A stretch of 64,000 nt of DNA from Lautropia sp. (GTDB lineage: Bacteria > Pseudomonadota > Gammaproteobacteria > Burkholderiales > Burkholderiaceae_E): positions 1-64,000 of the forward strand of contig JAUMZD010000015.1 of assembly GCA_030528325.1 (NCBI GenBank), given 5' to 3'. The first letter of the stretch is position 1; each line of letters begins with the position of its first letter. Below the pieces are notes generated by a model, which saw only the letters and a list, made by a program, of their open reading frames with translations, was not told the DNA's origin and did not search any database. Both the position numbers and the translations under genes were made by a program. Of this stretch, positions 52,453 through 62,983 are shown piece after piece.

Positions 52453-53355
52453 CTATGGCAGACGATAGCAGCGTCGTGCATTGTCTGCCCAGAGCGCCTG
52501 TTGTTCGTCTGCAGACAGGCGCGTGCGGGCCCAGTCATCGAATCGCTGGAACACCTCCTCATACGGGGCGGCCAGGGTGCAGACCGGCCAGTCCGATCCC
52601 CACAAGAGGCGTGAGGGCCCGACCAGTTCGAGCGCACTGTCGAGGCATTGGCGGATCCAGCCCCAGGCGCTTTCATCCAGGCCGCGCTGCCAGTCGGCCT
52701 CGGTCACCAGCCCCGAGAGCTTCAACATCACATGCGGTGTGTGACGCAGCGGGGCGAGGGACGCCTGCCAGTCGCTGAAGGCGCTGGCATCCTGCTGCAT
52801 CCGGGCGATGGGGGGCTTGCCCAGATGATCGAGCACGAGCGTGTGGGCATCATGTCGATCGACGATGCGCGCCAGCTCGCCCAGCTGCGAGGGCAGAAAG
52901 AGCAGTTCGTAGACGAAGCCGGCCCGTTGCAGGGCATCCAGTCCACGGGCTGTCGACTCGTGCAGCAGCCACTGGCTGGCATCCGGTTCGTCCTGAACCT
53001 GATGCCGGAAGCCCAGCAGCCTGTCGCCTTCCCGGGGGTGCTGTGGGGCGCACTCGGCCAGCCGTTCGCCGATGTCGGGGGCACGCAGGTCGATCCAGCC
53101 GATGACACCGACGATCCAGGGCGTGTGCCGGGCGAGCGACAACAGGAAAGCGGTTTCCCCGGCTTCGCCTCGTGCCTGAACGGCGATGGTGGCATCGACC
53201 TGATGCGGCTGAATGACAGGGGCCAGATCATCCGGCAGAAAATCCCGTCGCAGCGGCGCGAGACCGTCCGACGCCATCCAGGGATACTGCTCGGGTTGAT
53301 ACGACCAGAAATGCTGGTGCGTGTCGATCTTCCAGGGGCGGTCGGGCTGCATCAT
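52453..53355 (-). CDS. L-fuconolactonase (amidohydrolase family)
   Basis: A 300-residue TIM-barrel hydrolase with the N-terminal metal motif KIDTHQHFWSYQPEQYPW, a central LDHLGKPPIA and the catalytic WGSDWPVCTL near residue 260. It opens L-fuconolactone to L-fuconate. ATG 53355 overlaps the L-fuconate dehydratase stop by ATGA; an upstream open frame is antisense-like. Confidence 0.85.
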   Translation of the reverse strand: MMQPDRPWKIDTHQHFWSYQPEQYPWMASDGLAPLRRDFLPDDLAPVIQPHQVDATIAVQARGEAGETAFLLSLARHTPWIVGVIGWIDLRAPDIGERLAECAPQHPREGDRLLGFRHQVQDEPDASQWLLHESTARGLDALQRAGFVYELLFLPSQLGELARIVDRHDAHTLVLDHLGKPPIARMQQDASAFSDWQASLAPLRHTPHVMLKLSGLVTEADWQRGLDESAWGWIRQCLDSALELVGPSRLLWGSDWPVCTLAAPYEEVFQRFDDWARTRLSADEQQALWADNARRCYRLP

Positions 53356-54641
53356 GGGGTGGGCCTGTGTTGGTGGGCTGCCAGCGAGGCTTCGTGCATC
53401 TCGATCGAGAAGCCGGGCAGCCGGGGCGGCATGTAGGCCGCGTTCCGGATGACGCAGGGATCCTTGAAATGCTCGTGCAGGTGGTCGACGTATTCGATGA
53501 CCCGGCCTTCGTGCGTGCCGGCGATGCACAGGTAGTCGATCATGCTCATGTGCTGCACATACTCGCACAGACCCACGCCACCTGCGTGCGGGCAGACCGG
53601 CAGCCCATGCCGGGCCGCCATCAGCATCACGGCCAGCACTTCGTTCAGGCCGCCCAGCCGGCACGCGTCGATCTGCACCACGTCGATGGCCTGGCGCATG
53701 ATCAGCTGCTTGAAGATGATCCGGTTCTGGCACATCTCACCGGTGGCCACCTTCATGTGGCCCAGCATGGCGTCGCGGATCCGGCGGTGCCCTTCGATGT
53801 CATCGGGGCTGGTCGGTTCTTCGATGAACCAGGGCCTGACAAATGCCAGATCGTTCAGCCAGTCGATGGCCTGATCGACTTCCCAGACCTGATTGGCGTC
53901 GATCATCAGATGCCGATCCGGCCCCAGCACCTCGCGGGCGATGCGCAGACGACGGATGTCGTCGGCACGGTCGCGTCCCACTTTCAGCTTCACGTGCCGG
54001 AAGCCCGCATCGACGGCGGCCTGCGCCAGACGGCGCAGCTTCTCGTCGTCGTAACCCAGCCAGCCGGCCGAGGTGGTGTAGCAGGGATAGCCATCCCGTT
54101 GCAGCGCGGCCAGCCGTTCGGCCTTGCCGGCACTGCGCTGGCGAAGCAGCGTCAGGGCTTCTTCCGGGGTGATGCAGTCGGTGATGTAGCGGAAATCGAT
54201 CAGCCGGACGATTTCTTCGGGGCTCATGTCGGCCACGAGCTGCCAGACGGGCTTGCCCGCCATCTTGGCCCACAGATCCCACAGCGCATTGACGACAGCG
54301 CCCGTGGCCAGATGGATGGCGCCCTTGTCTGGGCCGATCCAGCGCAACTGGCTGTCACTGGTCAGATGGCGCCAGGCCCGTCCCATGTCTTCGATGACCC
54401 AGTCCATGTCCAGACCGACGACGAGATGGCGCATGGCCTCGATCGCCGCACAGCAGATCTCGTTGCCCCGTCCGATCGTGAAGGTCAGTCCATGGCCCGA
54501 AAGCCCCGCATCGTCCGTGTCGAGGATGACATAAGCGGCCGAATAATCCGGATCCGGATTCATGGCATCGGAGCCATCCAGATGTGCCGAGGTCGGAAAG
54601 CGCACGTCCAGGACGCGCATGCCGGTGATGGTGATACCCAT
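53352..54641 (-). CDS. fucD: L-fuconate dehydratase (enolase superfamily)
   Basis: The 429-residue protein is a mandelate-racemase-type enolase-superfamily enzyme. It has the catalytic KxK (FRHVKLKVGRD near residue 220), the metal ligands MIDANQVW, FIEEPTSPDD and ATGEMCQNR, and the late HAGGVGLCEYVQH. The N-terminus TSAHLDGSDAMNPDPDYSAA is specific to the L-fuconate dehydratase group. It dehydrates L-fuconate to 2-keto-3-deoxy-L-fuconate. Confidence 0.9.
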   Translation of the reverse strand: MGITITGMRVLDVRFPTSAHLDGSDAMNPDPDYSAAYVILDTDDAGLSGHGLTFTIGRGNEICCAAIEAMRHLVVGLDMDWVIEDMGRAWRHLTSDSQLRWIGPDKGAIHLATGAVVNALWDLWAKMAGKPVWQLVADMSPEEIVRLIDFRYITDCITPEEALTLLRQRSAGKAERLAALQRDGYPCYTTSAGWLGYDDEKLRRLAQAAVDAGFRHVKLKVGRDRADDIRRLRIAREVLGPDRHLMIDANQVWEVDQAIDWLNDLAFVRPWFIEEPTSPDDIEGHRRIRDAMLGHMKVATGEMCQNRIIFKQLIMRQAIDVVQIDACRLGGLNEVLAVMLMAARHGLPVCPHAGGVGLCEYVQHMSMIDYLCIAGTHEGRVIEYVDHLHEHFKDPCVIRNAAYMPPRLPGFSIEMHEASLAAHQHRPTP

Positions 54642-54706
54642 GAGACGAGCCCAGATGAAGGTCAGAAAGAAAAGGTGTGAGGTTCGTGAAGTGTCGGCGT
54701 GGATGC

Positions 54707-54729
54707 GGCCCGGTCGGCATGACCGGGCC
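54707..54729 (-). other. Intercistronic hairpin
   Basis: GGCCCGGTC and GACCGGGCC form a perfect 9-bp stem with a five-base loop between the FAH-family gene and fucD. There is no T-run, so it more likely stabilises or partly attenuates the message. Confidence 0.5.
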
Positions 54730-54761
54730 ACGGCAGCTCAGGCGTTCGGCGCTCGTCCGGC

Positions 54762-55604
54762 TCAGGCTGCGCGAACCGTCTGCCGCTGCGTGCCCAGGCC
54801 GTCGATGCCCAGCGTCATCACCTGACCGGGCTTCAGGTAGACCGGCGGCTTCTGCCCCAGGCCGACGCCGGGCGGCGTGCCGGTGGAAATCACGTCGCCC
54901 GGCTGAAGGCTCATGAACTGGCTCAGGTAATGGATGATGAAAGGCACCTTGAAGATCATCGTGGCCGTGCTGCCATCCTGGTAGCGGTGGCCGTCCACGT
55001 CCAGCCACAGCCGCAGGCTGGCGGGATCCGGCACTTCGTCCGGCGTCACCAGCCAGGGGCCGATCGGGCCGAAGGTATCGCAGCCCTTGCCCTTGTCCCA
55101 CTGCCCGCCGCGTTCCAGCTGGTACTCGCGTTCGGAGATGTCGTTGATGACGCAGAAACCTGCCACATGCTTCATGGCATCGGCCTCGGAGACATAGCGC
55201 GCCTCGGTGCCGATGACCACGCCCAGCTCCACTTCCCAGTCGGTCTTCTGCGAGCCGCGTGGAATCAGCACATCGTCGTTCGGGCCGATGATGGCGCTCG
55301 TCCATTTGGCAAAGACCACCGGTTCGGCCGGAATGGCCGCACCGGTCTCGGCCGCATGATCGGCGTAATTCAGACCGATGCAGATGAACTTGCCGACACG
55401 GCCGACGCAGGCACCCAGACGGGGATTGCCGTCGACGACCGGCAAGCTGTCGATGTCGAGTCGTTGAAGACGTGCCAGCGAGGCGGGAGAGAGAGCCTCG
55501 TCTGCCACGTCGGTGATGATGCCGTCGAGGCTGCGGATGTTGCCCGCAGCATCGAGCAGGCCGGGTTTTTCCTGGCCCATGGGGCCATAGCGGAGGAGTT
55601 TCAT
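54762..55604 (-). CDS. 2,4-diketo-3-deoxy-L-fuconate hydrolase (FAH family)
   Basis: The 280-residue protein has the FAH catalytic domain with IGLNYADHAAETGAAIPAEP, the acidic metal site DWEVELGVVIG near residue 122, NDISEREYQ and STGTPPGVGLGQKPPVYLKP. It should cleave 2,4-diketo-3-deoxy-L-fuconate to pyruvate and L-lactate, the final step. Other FAH members cleave acylpyruvates, so the pathway context decides the assignment. Confidence 0.85.
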   Translation of the reverse strand: MKLLRYGPMGQEKPGLLDAAGNIRSLDGIITDVADEALSPASLARLQRLDIDSLPVVDGNPRLGACVGRVGKFICIGLNYADHAAETGAAIPAEPVVFAKWTSAIIGPNDDVLIPRGSQKTDWEVELGVVIGTEARYVSEADAMKHVAGFCVINDISEREYQLERGGQWDKGKGCDTFGPIGPWLVTPDEVPDPASLRLWLDVDGHRYQDGSTATMIFKVPFIIHYLSQFMSLQPGDVISTGTPPGVGLGQKPPVYLKPGQVMTLGIDGLGTQRQTVRAA

Positions 55605-55618
55605 GAGCGTGTGTTCGA

Positions 55619-56569
55619 TCAGTCGTAGAGGACGGCGGCGATTTCAGGGGCGTCGATGTTGCCCTTGTCGTACCAGTAGAAGCCGGTGTCGATGATGGCG
55701 GGCAGTTTTTCGCCCTTGATGGCGGCCACGGCGGCTTTCACGGTCTCATAACCGATGCCGACCGGGTTCTGCGTGATCGCACCGGCGATGGTGCCGTTGC
55801 GGATGGCATCCGTCTGGGCCTTGCCCGAGTCGAAGCCGACGATGACGATACCCTGCCTGCCGCTTTCCTTCACGCCCTTGGCCACGCCGATGGCGGCGCC
55901 TTCATTGGTGCCGAAAATGCCTTTCAGTTTCGGGTTGCCCTGCAACAGGGTCTTGGCGATTTCGGCTGATTTCAGGTGGTCGCCGCCGCCATACTGGATC
56001 GACACGACCTTGATGCCGGGGTATCTGGCCTTGATCTGGTCGACGAAACCATCGCGGCGATCGACGCCGGTGGACGAGGTCTGGTCATGGCCGACGACCG
56101 CCACCTCACCCGAACCGCCGATCAGCTCGGCCATCTTGTCGGCAGCCAGGGCGGCCGCCGCCTTGCTGTTGGTCTGGGCGGTGGCCAGCGGAATCTTGCT
56201 GTCGACGCCCGAATCGAAGGCGATCACCGGAATGCCGGCGCGCTGGGCACGCTTGAGCAGCGGAATGGCGGCCTTGCTGTCCACGGCGGCAAAGCCGATG
56301 GCCTTGGGCTTTTTCGACAGCGCGGCTGAGAGCATGTCCAGCTGCTTGTCGACCTGGGCCTCGCCTTCCGGCCCCTCGAAGGTGACCTTGACGTTGAATT
56401 CGGCCGCGGCCTTGTCGGCCCCCTGCTTCACGGCCTGCCAGAACTGATGCTGGAAGCCCTTGGAAATCAGCGGGACATAGGTTTGTTCCTGCGCCTGGGC
56501 GTGCGTGGCGGTCAGGCCGATCAGACCGGCGGCGATCGCCAGTGTGAGCAGTTTGCGTTTGGTGATCAT
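55619..56569 (-). CDS. Ribose-type sugar ABC transporter binding protein
   Basis: A 316-residue periplasmic binding protein of the RbsB type. The signal peptide is MITKRKLLTLAIAAGLIGLT with cleavage after HAQA. The two-lobed core includes PLISKGFQHQFWQAVKQGAD, IPVIAFDSGVDS, VGHDQTSSTGVDRRDGFVDQ and GFDSGKAQTDAIRNG. Its place in the operon suggests L-fucose as ligand. It ends 14 bases before the hydrolase gene. Confidence 0.85.
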   Translation of the reverse strand: MITKRKLLTLAIAAGLIGLTATHAQAQEQTYVPLISKGFQHQFWQAVKQGADKAAAEFNVKVTFEGPEGEAQVDKQLDMLSAALSKKPKAIGFAAVDSKAAIPLLKRAQRAGIPVIAFDSGVDSKIPLATAQTNSKAAAALAADKMAELIGGSGEVAVVGHDQTSSTGVDRRDGFVDQIKARYPGIKVVSIQYGGGDHLKSAEIAKTLLQGNPKLKGIFGTNEGAAIGVAKGVKESGRQGIVIVGFDSGKAQTDAIRNGTIAGAITQNPVGIGYETVKAAVAAIKGEKLPAIIDTGFYWYDKGNIDAPEIAAVLYD

Positions 56570-56652
56570 CAGGGTCTCCTTTCTGGATGACGAAGGGTGG
56601 GGGCTTGGGCCGGCAGGTGCCGTTTCGTGGCCATGATGGGCATGCTCATGAT

Positions 56653-56717
56653 TCGGCGCCTGTCAGTGTCTGCCGTGTCGATGAGTCGGTGCCTGTCAGT
56701 CCTTGCCGCGTCGACGA
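56653..56717 (-). repeat. Tandem 33-bp duplication across the permease stop codon
   Basis: TCGGCGCCTGTCAGTGTCTG onward (56653-56684) is repeated at 56686-56717 with a few differences. The second unit contains the permease's last codons and TGA stop; the first is the same sequence downstream of it. Confidence 0.75.
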
Positions 56718-57727
56718 AGATTGTCCGCGTAGACGGCCAGGATGATGATGAGACCGGTCAGCACGAGCTGCCATTCCTGCGCCACGTTCATGATGCGCAG
56801 GCCATTGACCAGCACGCTCATGACGAAGGCGCCGATCAGTGTGCCGAGAATGGTGCCGACGCCACCGGCCAGCGAGGTGCCGCCGATCACGACGGCAGCG
56901 ATCGCTTCAAGCTCATAACCCATGCCGAGCGCGGGCTGGGCCGAATTGAGACGGGAGGCGATGATCAGGCCCGCGATGGCACAGATGGCACCGGAGAAGG
57001 CGTAGATGACGACCTTCCAGAAATTCACGTTGACGCCTGAGAGCCGGACGGCTTCCTCGTTGCTGCCGAGCGCCTGGGTGTAGCGGCCGAGCACGGTCTT
57101 GTTCAGCACGAAGGCGCAGACGGCGGCCAGCACGAACAGGATCAGCACGCCGTTTGGAATGGGGAGCGAGGGAATCAGGTCGCCGATCAGCGAACCGTTG
57201 GTGATCAGGTCGAAGCCGTCCACATCGCTGAAATAGATCGGGCGGGTGCCGGTGATGATCAGCGAGAGCCCCCGCAGGATCATCATCATGCCGAGCGTGG
57301 CGATGAAGGGCGCCACGCGCAGTTTCGTGATGGCCAGCCCCGAGAGCATCCCGCAGAAGGCGCCGGTGGCCAGCGTCATCGGAATGCCCGCCCACAGCGG
57401 CCAGCCCAGATTCACCATCACCACGCCGCCGATCACCGCGCAAAAGGTCATCAGCACGCCCACCGACAGGTCGATGCCGGCCGTGATGATGACGAAGGTG
57501 CAGGCGATCGCGAGCACGCCGTTGACGGCCGTGGCCATCAGGATGCTCATCATGTTGTCCTGCGTCAGGAAGGCGTCCGGACGCAGGGCGCCGAACACCG
57601 CGATCAGCACGACCAGCGAGAGGAAGGCCAGCATCTTCTGGCGCGCGTCGGCATTGAACCAGCCTTGTGGCTGGCGCTTCTCCGGGGCCGGTGTCGTGGC
57701 GGAGGCAGGCGGGGCGGACAGTGCCAT
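56696..57727 (-). CDS. Ribose-type sugar ABC transporter permease (RbsC family)
   Basis: A 343-residue permease of about eight to ten helices. RbsC-like segments are DNMMSILMATAVNGVLAIAC, GIDLSVGVLMTFCAVIGGVV, and GGTSLAGGVGTILGTLIGAF. It works with the binding protein and ATPase on either side. The C-terminus is RRRGKD. Confidence 0.87.
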   Translation of the reverse strand: MALSAPPASATTPAPEKRQPQGWFNADARQKMLAFLSLVVLIAVFGALRPDAFLTQDNMMSILMATAVNGVLAIACTFVIITAGIDLSVGVLMTFCAVIGGVVMVNLGWPLWAGIPMTLATGAFCGMLSGLAITKLRVAPFIATLGMMMILRGLSLIITGTRPIYFSDVDGFDLITNGSLIGDLIPSLPIPNGVLILFVLAAVCAFVLNKTVLGRYTQALGSNEEAVRLSGVNVNFWKVVIYAFSGAICAIAGLIIASRLNSAQPALGMGYELEAIAAVVIGGTSLAGGVGTILGTLIGAFVMSVLVNGLRIMNVAQEWQLVLTGLIIILAVYADNLRRRGKD

Positions 57728-57754
57728 GTCGGAAGGACTCGTGTTGGTTGGGGT

Positions 57755-59341
57755 TCATGCCGGTGTCCCGATGGAAGGCGCCGGGTGCTGCCCGGCAAGG
57801 GACGCGGGGTGAGGGGAATGCTCAGCGTCGCGCTGGGTGGCGTAGTGCATGATGGCCTCCTGATCGGCGGTGTCACCGGGCAGCTCGGCCGTGATCTCGC
57901 CCTCGCACATCACCAGAATGCGATGGGAGAGGCGCAGGATTTCCGGCAGTTCCGACGAGATCATCACGATGGCACGCCCCTGCGCGGCCAGCGACTCCAT
58001 CAGCTTGTAGATTTCGGTCTTGGCCCCGACATCGATGCCGCGGGTCGGCTCATCGAAAAACAGGATGTCGCAGTCACGTACCAGCCATTTGGCGATGACG
58101 ACCTTTTGCTGGTTGCCGCCCGAGAGCATGCGGGCGATCTGGTGGATGCCTGGCGTCTTGATGCGGAGTTTCTCGACCATGGCTTCGGCCGTCTCCCGGA
58201 TCCTGCCTTCCCGCAGCAGGAAACCCCCGTGCGTGAAGGGGCGCAGGTGCGTCATCACGGTGTTGGCCGCCACATCCATGCCGGTGGCCAGACCGAAGTG
58301 CTTGCGATCTTCGGACAGATAACCGATGCCGTGCCGGACGGCGTCTTTCGGCGAGCGGATCTCGACCTGGCGCCCGTGCACGAAAATCTCGCCGCTGTCC
58401 GGCCGGTCGGCGCCGAAGATGGCGCGGGCCACTTCGGTGCGACCCGCGCCCATCAGGCCGGCAAAACCGACGATCTCGCCCTTGCGGATGGAGAAGCTCA
58501 CATTGCGGACATGGCGCCCGCGGTTCAGGTTTCTCACCTCCAGCAGGACATCGTTGGCGCTGACATCCGGGATGCGCTTGTCGACCTTCTCGATCTCGCG
58601 CCCGACCATCATCCGGATGATGTCGTCCATCGAGGTGCTGGCCGGCACCGTGTCGATGTAGCGACCGTCGCGCATGATCGTGACACGATCGGCTATGCGC
58701 TGGATTTCATCCATCTTGTGCGAGATGTAGACGATGCCTTTGCCTTCGGCGCGAAGCTGCTCGACGATGCGGAACAGCTCGTCGATTTCCCGGTCGTTCA
58801 GGGCGGCCGTCGGTTCGTCCATGATCAGCACGCGGGACTGCCAGGACAGTGCCTTGGCAATTTCCACCAGCTGCTGGCGCGCCACCGTCAGTTCACCCAC
58901 CAGGGTGGCGGGATCGAGCTTCAGCCCCAGCTGATCGAAGATCTGCCGGGCGTCGGCGTTCATGCGTTCCTCGTCGATCACGAGACCGCCGAGTTTTCTG
59001 GGCTCGCGCCCGATGAAGATGTTCTGGGCTGCACTCAGGTGCGGCATCAGGTGCAGCTCCTGATGGACGATGCCGATCCCGAGCGCCTGCGCCTCCTGTG
59101 GCCGGGCAATGTCGACGGGCTGGCCATTGACGCACATCTGTCCGGCATCCTTGCGGTAGACGCCGGCAATGATCTTCATCAGCGTGGACTTGCCGGCCCC
59201 GTTCTCACCCATCAGGGCATGAACCTCGCCGGCTCGCAGCTCGAAGCGCACGTCCTCGAGCGCTTTCACGCCGGGAAAGGACTTGCTGATCTGCTGCAGG
59301 TCGAGCAGGGGTGTCGTCGGGGCTGGATGCGTCGGGCTCAT
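57755..59341 (-). CDS. Ribose-type sugar ABC transporter ATP-binding protein (RbsA family)
   Basis: A 528-residue double ATPase. The first half has a normal Walker A ([12 protein letters not shown]), a signature region ([18 protein letters not shown]) and Walker B ([11 protein letters not shown]). The second half has a degenerate Walker A ([12 protein letters not shown]) with [15 protein letters not shown] and [14 protein letters not shown], as usual for RbsA/MglA proteins. It energises L-fucose uptake with the adjacent permease and binding protein. Confidence 0.88.
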   Translation of the reverse strand: MSPTHPAPTTPLLDLQQISKSFPGVKALEDVRFELRAGEVHALMGENGAGKSTLMKIIAGVYRKDAGQMCVNGQPVDIARPQEAQALGIGIVHQELHLMPHLSAAQNIFIGREPRKLGGLVIDEERMNADARQIFDQLGLKLDPATLVGELTVARQQLVEIAKALSWQSRVLIMDEPTAALNDREIDELFRIVEQLRAEGKGIVYISHKMDEIQRIADRVTIMRDGRYIDTVPASTSMDDIIRMMVGREIEKVDKRIPDVSANDVLLEVRNLNRGRHVRNVSFSIRKGEIVGFAGLMGAGRTEVARAIFGADRPDSGEIFVHGRQVEIRSPKDAVRHGIGYLSEDRKHFGLATGMDVAANTVMTHLRPFTHGGFLLREGRIRETAEAMVEKLRIKTPGIHQIARMLSGGNQQKVVIAKWLVRDCDILFFDEPTRGIDVGAKTEIYKLMESLAAQGRAIVMISSELPEILRLSHRILVMCEGEITAELPGDTADQEAIMHYATQRDAEHSPHPASLAGQHPAPSIGTPA

Positions 59342-59375
59342 GGCGTGGCGGGGCCGGCGGGCGGCTCAGGGGCGG

Positions 59376-59395
59376 GCAGGCAGCGTGCTGCCTGC
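59376..59395 (-). other. Palindromic hairpin between the SDR and ATPase genes
   Basis: GCAGGCAGC and GCTGCCTGC flank GT. It sits in the 119-base gap upstream of the ATPase gene. There is no T-run. Confidence 0.45.
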
Positions 59396-59442
59396 AGGAT
59401 CGGGCGGGGGCTGATGGGTTCCCATGTGCTGAAGCCGTGTCG

Positions 59443-59460
59443 TTCAGAGCGTGTTGTGCA

Positions 59461-59462
<2 letters not shown>
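59443..59462 (-). repeat. Family-3 repeat tail fragment
   Basis: On the minus strand it reads AGTGCACAACACGCTCTG, like the tail of the copies at 20287 and 42923. It abuts the stop codon of the SDR gene. Confidence 0.5.
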
Positions 59463-60285
<823 letters not shown>

Positions 60286-60406
60286 TCATTCATGGATGGG
60301 TAGATTCTTTATATTTGAATGACGACATGCAAGCCCTGGTAAACCCTCGGACATCAGTGATTTCCCTGATTTGCGCCCTGAATTCCGTGATCCTCACCAC
60401 CGCATC

Positions 60407-61279
60407 ATGAGCAGCGTCAGCAAAAACACCACGAAGCCGGGCAGGAACGCAACCGCGCCCGCCAGGCCCCGTCATGACCGCGTCGGCGTGAGCCGCACGG
60501 CCGTGACGGAAGTATCTGGTTCGGCGGCTGACAAATATCGGGCCCCAGCCCTGGACAAGGGCCTCGACATCCTGGAACTGCTGGCGCAGCATGACGGCGG
60601 ACTGACACGGGCCGAGATCGAACGGGCACTGGCACGCAGCAGCAGCGAGATCTACCGGATGCTTGAGCGGCTGGTGGCCCGCCAGTACGTGCGCCGCTCA
60701 CCCGAAGGCGATCGCTATGCCTTGAGCCTGAAGCTGTTCTCGCTGGCGGCCTGGCATCCGCCGTTGCAACGGCTCGTCTCACTGGCCTTGCCGCTGATGC
60801 ACCGCTTCAGTGCCGAGGCCGAGCAATCCTGCCACCTGGGGGTGTACGACCGGGGCAACGTGCTGGTGGTGGCCCAAAGCAACAGCCCGGCCGCCTGGGG
60901 GCTGAACGTGCGGGTGGGGGCCACGGTCAGCCTCGTGGATACCGGCTCGGGACAGGTGCTGCTGGCCTTTGCCGATGCCGGTTCACGCGAGCGGATGTTA
61001 CGTGAACATGTGGAAATCGATGGTGAGCACCGCATGGACGATGCCGCGCTCCAGCAGGTGCTGGAGGAGGTCGCGCGCCAGGGCTACCGCCAGCGGGAGT
61101 CGCTGCAGTCGTTGGGTGTGCAGGACATTTCGGTGCCCATCCTCGATCATCGGGGACAGGCCATCGCCGTGCTGACGACGCCCTACATCCAGCGGATCGA
61201 CCGTCATGCGGCGCCGGAGCTGGCCCAGGTTCGGGAACGGCTGATCGGGACGGCACAGACCCTGTCATTTGATGGCTGA
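60407..61279 (+). CDS. IclR-family transcriptional regulator of the fucose cluster
   Basis: A 290-residue regulator with a winged helix (LDKGLDILELLAQHDGGLTR, IERALARSSSEIYRMLERLV) and effector domain (NVRVGATVSLVDTGSGQVLL, QDISVPILDHRGQAIAVLTT). The first 45 residues are disordered-looking and basic. It is divergent from the L-fucose operon; the AT-rich patch at 60303-60325 between them (TTCTTTATATTTGAATGACG) probably holds the promoters and operator. Confidence 0.84.
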   Translation: MSSVSKNTTKPGRNATAPARPRHDRVGVSRTAVTEVSGSAADKYRAPALDKGLDILELLAQHDGGLTRAEIERALARSSSEIYRMLERLVARQYVRRSPEGDRYALSLKLFSLAAWHPPLQRLVSLALPLMHRFSAEAEQSCHLGVYDRGNVLVVAQSNSPAAWGLNVRVGATVSLVDTGSGQVLLAFADAGSRERMLREHVEIDGEHRMDDAALQQVLEEVARQGYRQRESLQSLGVQDISVPILDHRGQAIAVLTTPYIQRIDRHAAPELAQVRERLIGTAQTLSFDG

Positions 61280-61459
61280 TCATCTGTTAGCGCAAGATAG
61301 CGTGTGTGCAGAAAGTGCGGCCGGTTGAAGAAGAAGCAGACGTGACCGGTGCACAGTACGTAGTCGGCAGGCTGCCCGGGATCGGCCCGGTGGCTTGGAG
61401 CGCACATGCCAGACCGGTATGATGCCCGAAGAACAACCATCAGCATCAGGAGACACCCC

Positions 61460-62475
61460 ATGCAGCGAGCCCCCTTCACATCCGCTCTTTTCCGGGCATT
61501 CCGCGCCGGCCACACGGGCACCGACCATACGCGCACCGGCACCGTGGCAGCTCGATCGGCCCATCCATCGGCACCGGATGCCAGGCCTGGCATCGATCGT
61601 TGGGTGGGGGGCTGGATGGCCCTGTCAGGCCTGCTGCTCGCCCTGACGATACCAGCAGGTGTCCGGGCTGCCTGCCTCGATGATGAGGCCGTGGCACAGT
61701 GGGCTGCCCATTACGAGGCCCGCACGCCTGCTGCCAACCCGCCCGCCGACATGACGGCGGCCGATGCCGCCTGCACACGTGCCAGGCTTCAGGCCGCGCT
61801 GGCACCCAAACTGGGCAAGCCCGTCGGTTACAAGGCCGGGCTCACGAACCCGGCCGTGCAGAAGCGCTTCAACACCGACCAGCCTGTCTGGGGCGTCTGT
61901 ACCAGGCCAATCTGGTGGAGAGCGGCGCCACCGTGCCGGTGAAGTTCGGCTCGCGGGGCCTCTTCGAGGGCGATCTGCTCGTGCGTGTGTCCAGCGCTGG
62001 CATCAACCAGGTGAAGACCCCGGAGGATGTCCTGGCTGCTATCGATCAGATCATCCCTTTCATGGAACTGCCCGATCTGCTCGTGGAAAACCCCAAACAG
62101 CTGAGTGGCGCCGGCATCACTGCGATCAACGTCGGCGCCCGCCTGGGGGTGGTCGGCAAGCCGCTGCCGGTGCCCTCCGACGGCAAGGCGCGGCAGCGCC
62201 TGCTGGCCGAGCTGCGCGACATGAAGGTGGTGCTGAAGGATGGCGACGGCAAGGAGCTGTCCAGCGGCAAGGGCAGCGATGTGCTCGGACAGCCGCTGAA
62301 TGCCGTCGTCTGGCTGGCCGGCGCGCTGGCCCAGCACGGCCAGGCCCTGCAACCGGGTGATCTGGTCAGCCTTGGCTCCTTCTCGGCTCTGCTGCCGCCC
62401 CAGCCCGGCCTGCGCGTGAGCCTGACGTATGAGGGGCTGAGCGGGGCGGAGCCGGTGGCGGTGAGCTTTGAATAG
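61460..62475 (+). pseudogene. Exported 2-keto-4-pentenoate hydratase-like protein, frameshifted
   Basis: The first frame gives a signal-peptide-like segment (GWMALSGLLLALTIPAGVRA) and the hydratase part LGKPVGYKAGLTNPAVQKRF and PVWGV up to about 61897. The homology then continues in the next frame as LYQANLVESGATVPVKFGSR to the stop at 62475, with GATVPVKFG, NPKQLSG and LGQPLNAVVWLA. One missing C in GTCTG (expected GTC CTG) at about 61894-61897 explains it. AGGAGA precedes ATG 61460. It may be a true pseudogene or a sequencing error; hydratases are normally cytoplasmic, so the signal peptide is unusual. Confidence 0.78.
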
Positions 62476-62502
62476 AGCGGTCTGTGCAGGTAGGGAGCAG
62501 CT

Positions 62503-62745
62503 TCAGACGTAGTTCTGGTCGGGGGGCGCCAGCAGGGTGGCTGGGCTTACCTCGAGTGCCTCGGCCAGTTTGACGATGTTCAGTAGCGCGATGTTGCGTT
62601 GCCCTCGTTCCACGCCTCCCAGATAACTGCGAGCCAGCCCGCTTTCCAGCGCAAGCCGCTCCTGCGACCAGCCTTTGGTCTTGCGGATCTCGACCAGCTT
62701 CAGGCCAAACTGGATCCGGGGATCTGAATAAGCGTTGTCGTGCAT
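62503..62745 (-). CDS. XRE-family transcriptional regulator
   Basis: An 80-residue single-domain HTH protein: FGLKLVEIRKTKGWSQERLA, LESGLARSYLGGVERGQRN and LLNIVKLAEALEVSPATLLA. Such compact XRE proteins include controller proteins of restriction-modification systems and phage-type repressors. It is divergent from the repeat-peptide gene at 62984 and faces a shared region with repeated operator-like motifs. No methylase or nuclease lies immediately beside it. Confidence 0.85.
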   Translation of the reverse strand: MHDNAYSDPRIQFGLKLVEIRKTKGWSQERLALESGLARSYLGGVERGQRNIALLNIVKLAEALEVSPATLLAPPDQNYV

Positions 62746-62767
62746 GTCTCTGTCTCAATGACAGGAG

Positions 62768-62908
62768 ACTCTATGAGTGCCCGCTCTATAGGGCTACGCT
62801 CTATGAGTGCACGCGCTATAAGTGACAAGTTTGGGTTTGATATGAGATGGGCGTTGTGTTTTTGTGACAAAAGGGATAGGATCGCCCCGATTGGCCACTA
62901 TAAGTGAC
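62768..62908. promoter_or_regulatory. CTATRAGTG operator-like array
   Basis: CTATGAGTG occurs at 62771 and 62801 (exactly 30 bases apart) and CTATAAGTGAC at 62816 and 62898. Two sites are short dyads (ACTC-TAT-GAGT at 62768-62778; CACT-ATA-AGTG near 62897). All lie between the divergent XRE and repeat-peptide genes. Confidence 0.6.
62860..62872. promoter_or_regulatory. Palindrome TTTTGT-G-ACAAAA
   Basis: A perfect 13-base palindrome in the AT-rich centre of the XRE/peptide gap, with GATAGGAT nine bases further on as a possible -10-like element for the peptide gene. Confidence 0.35.
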
Positions 62909-62983
62909 ATCCGGGAGAGAACGGGCATCTTTCTTGATACCGCATCAACTCTCCTGCTCTCAATCGACGTACAGGAAAATCTC

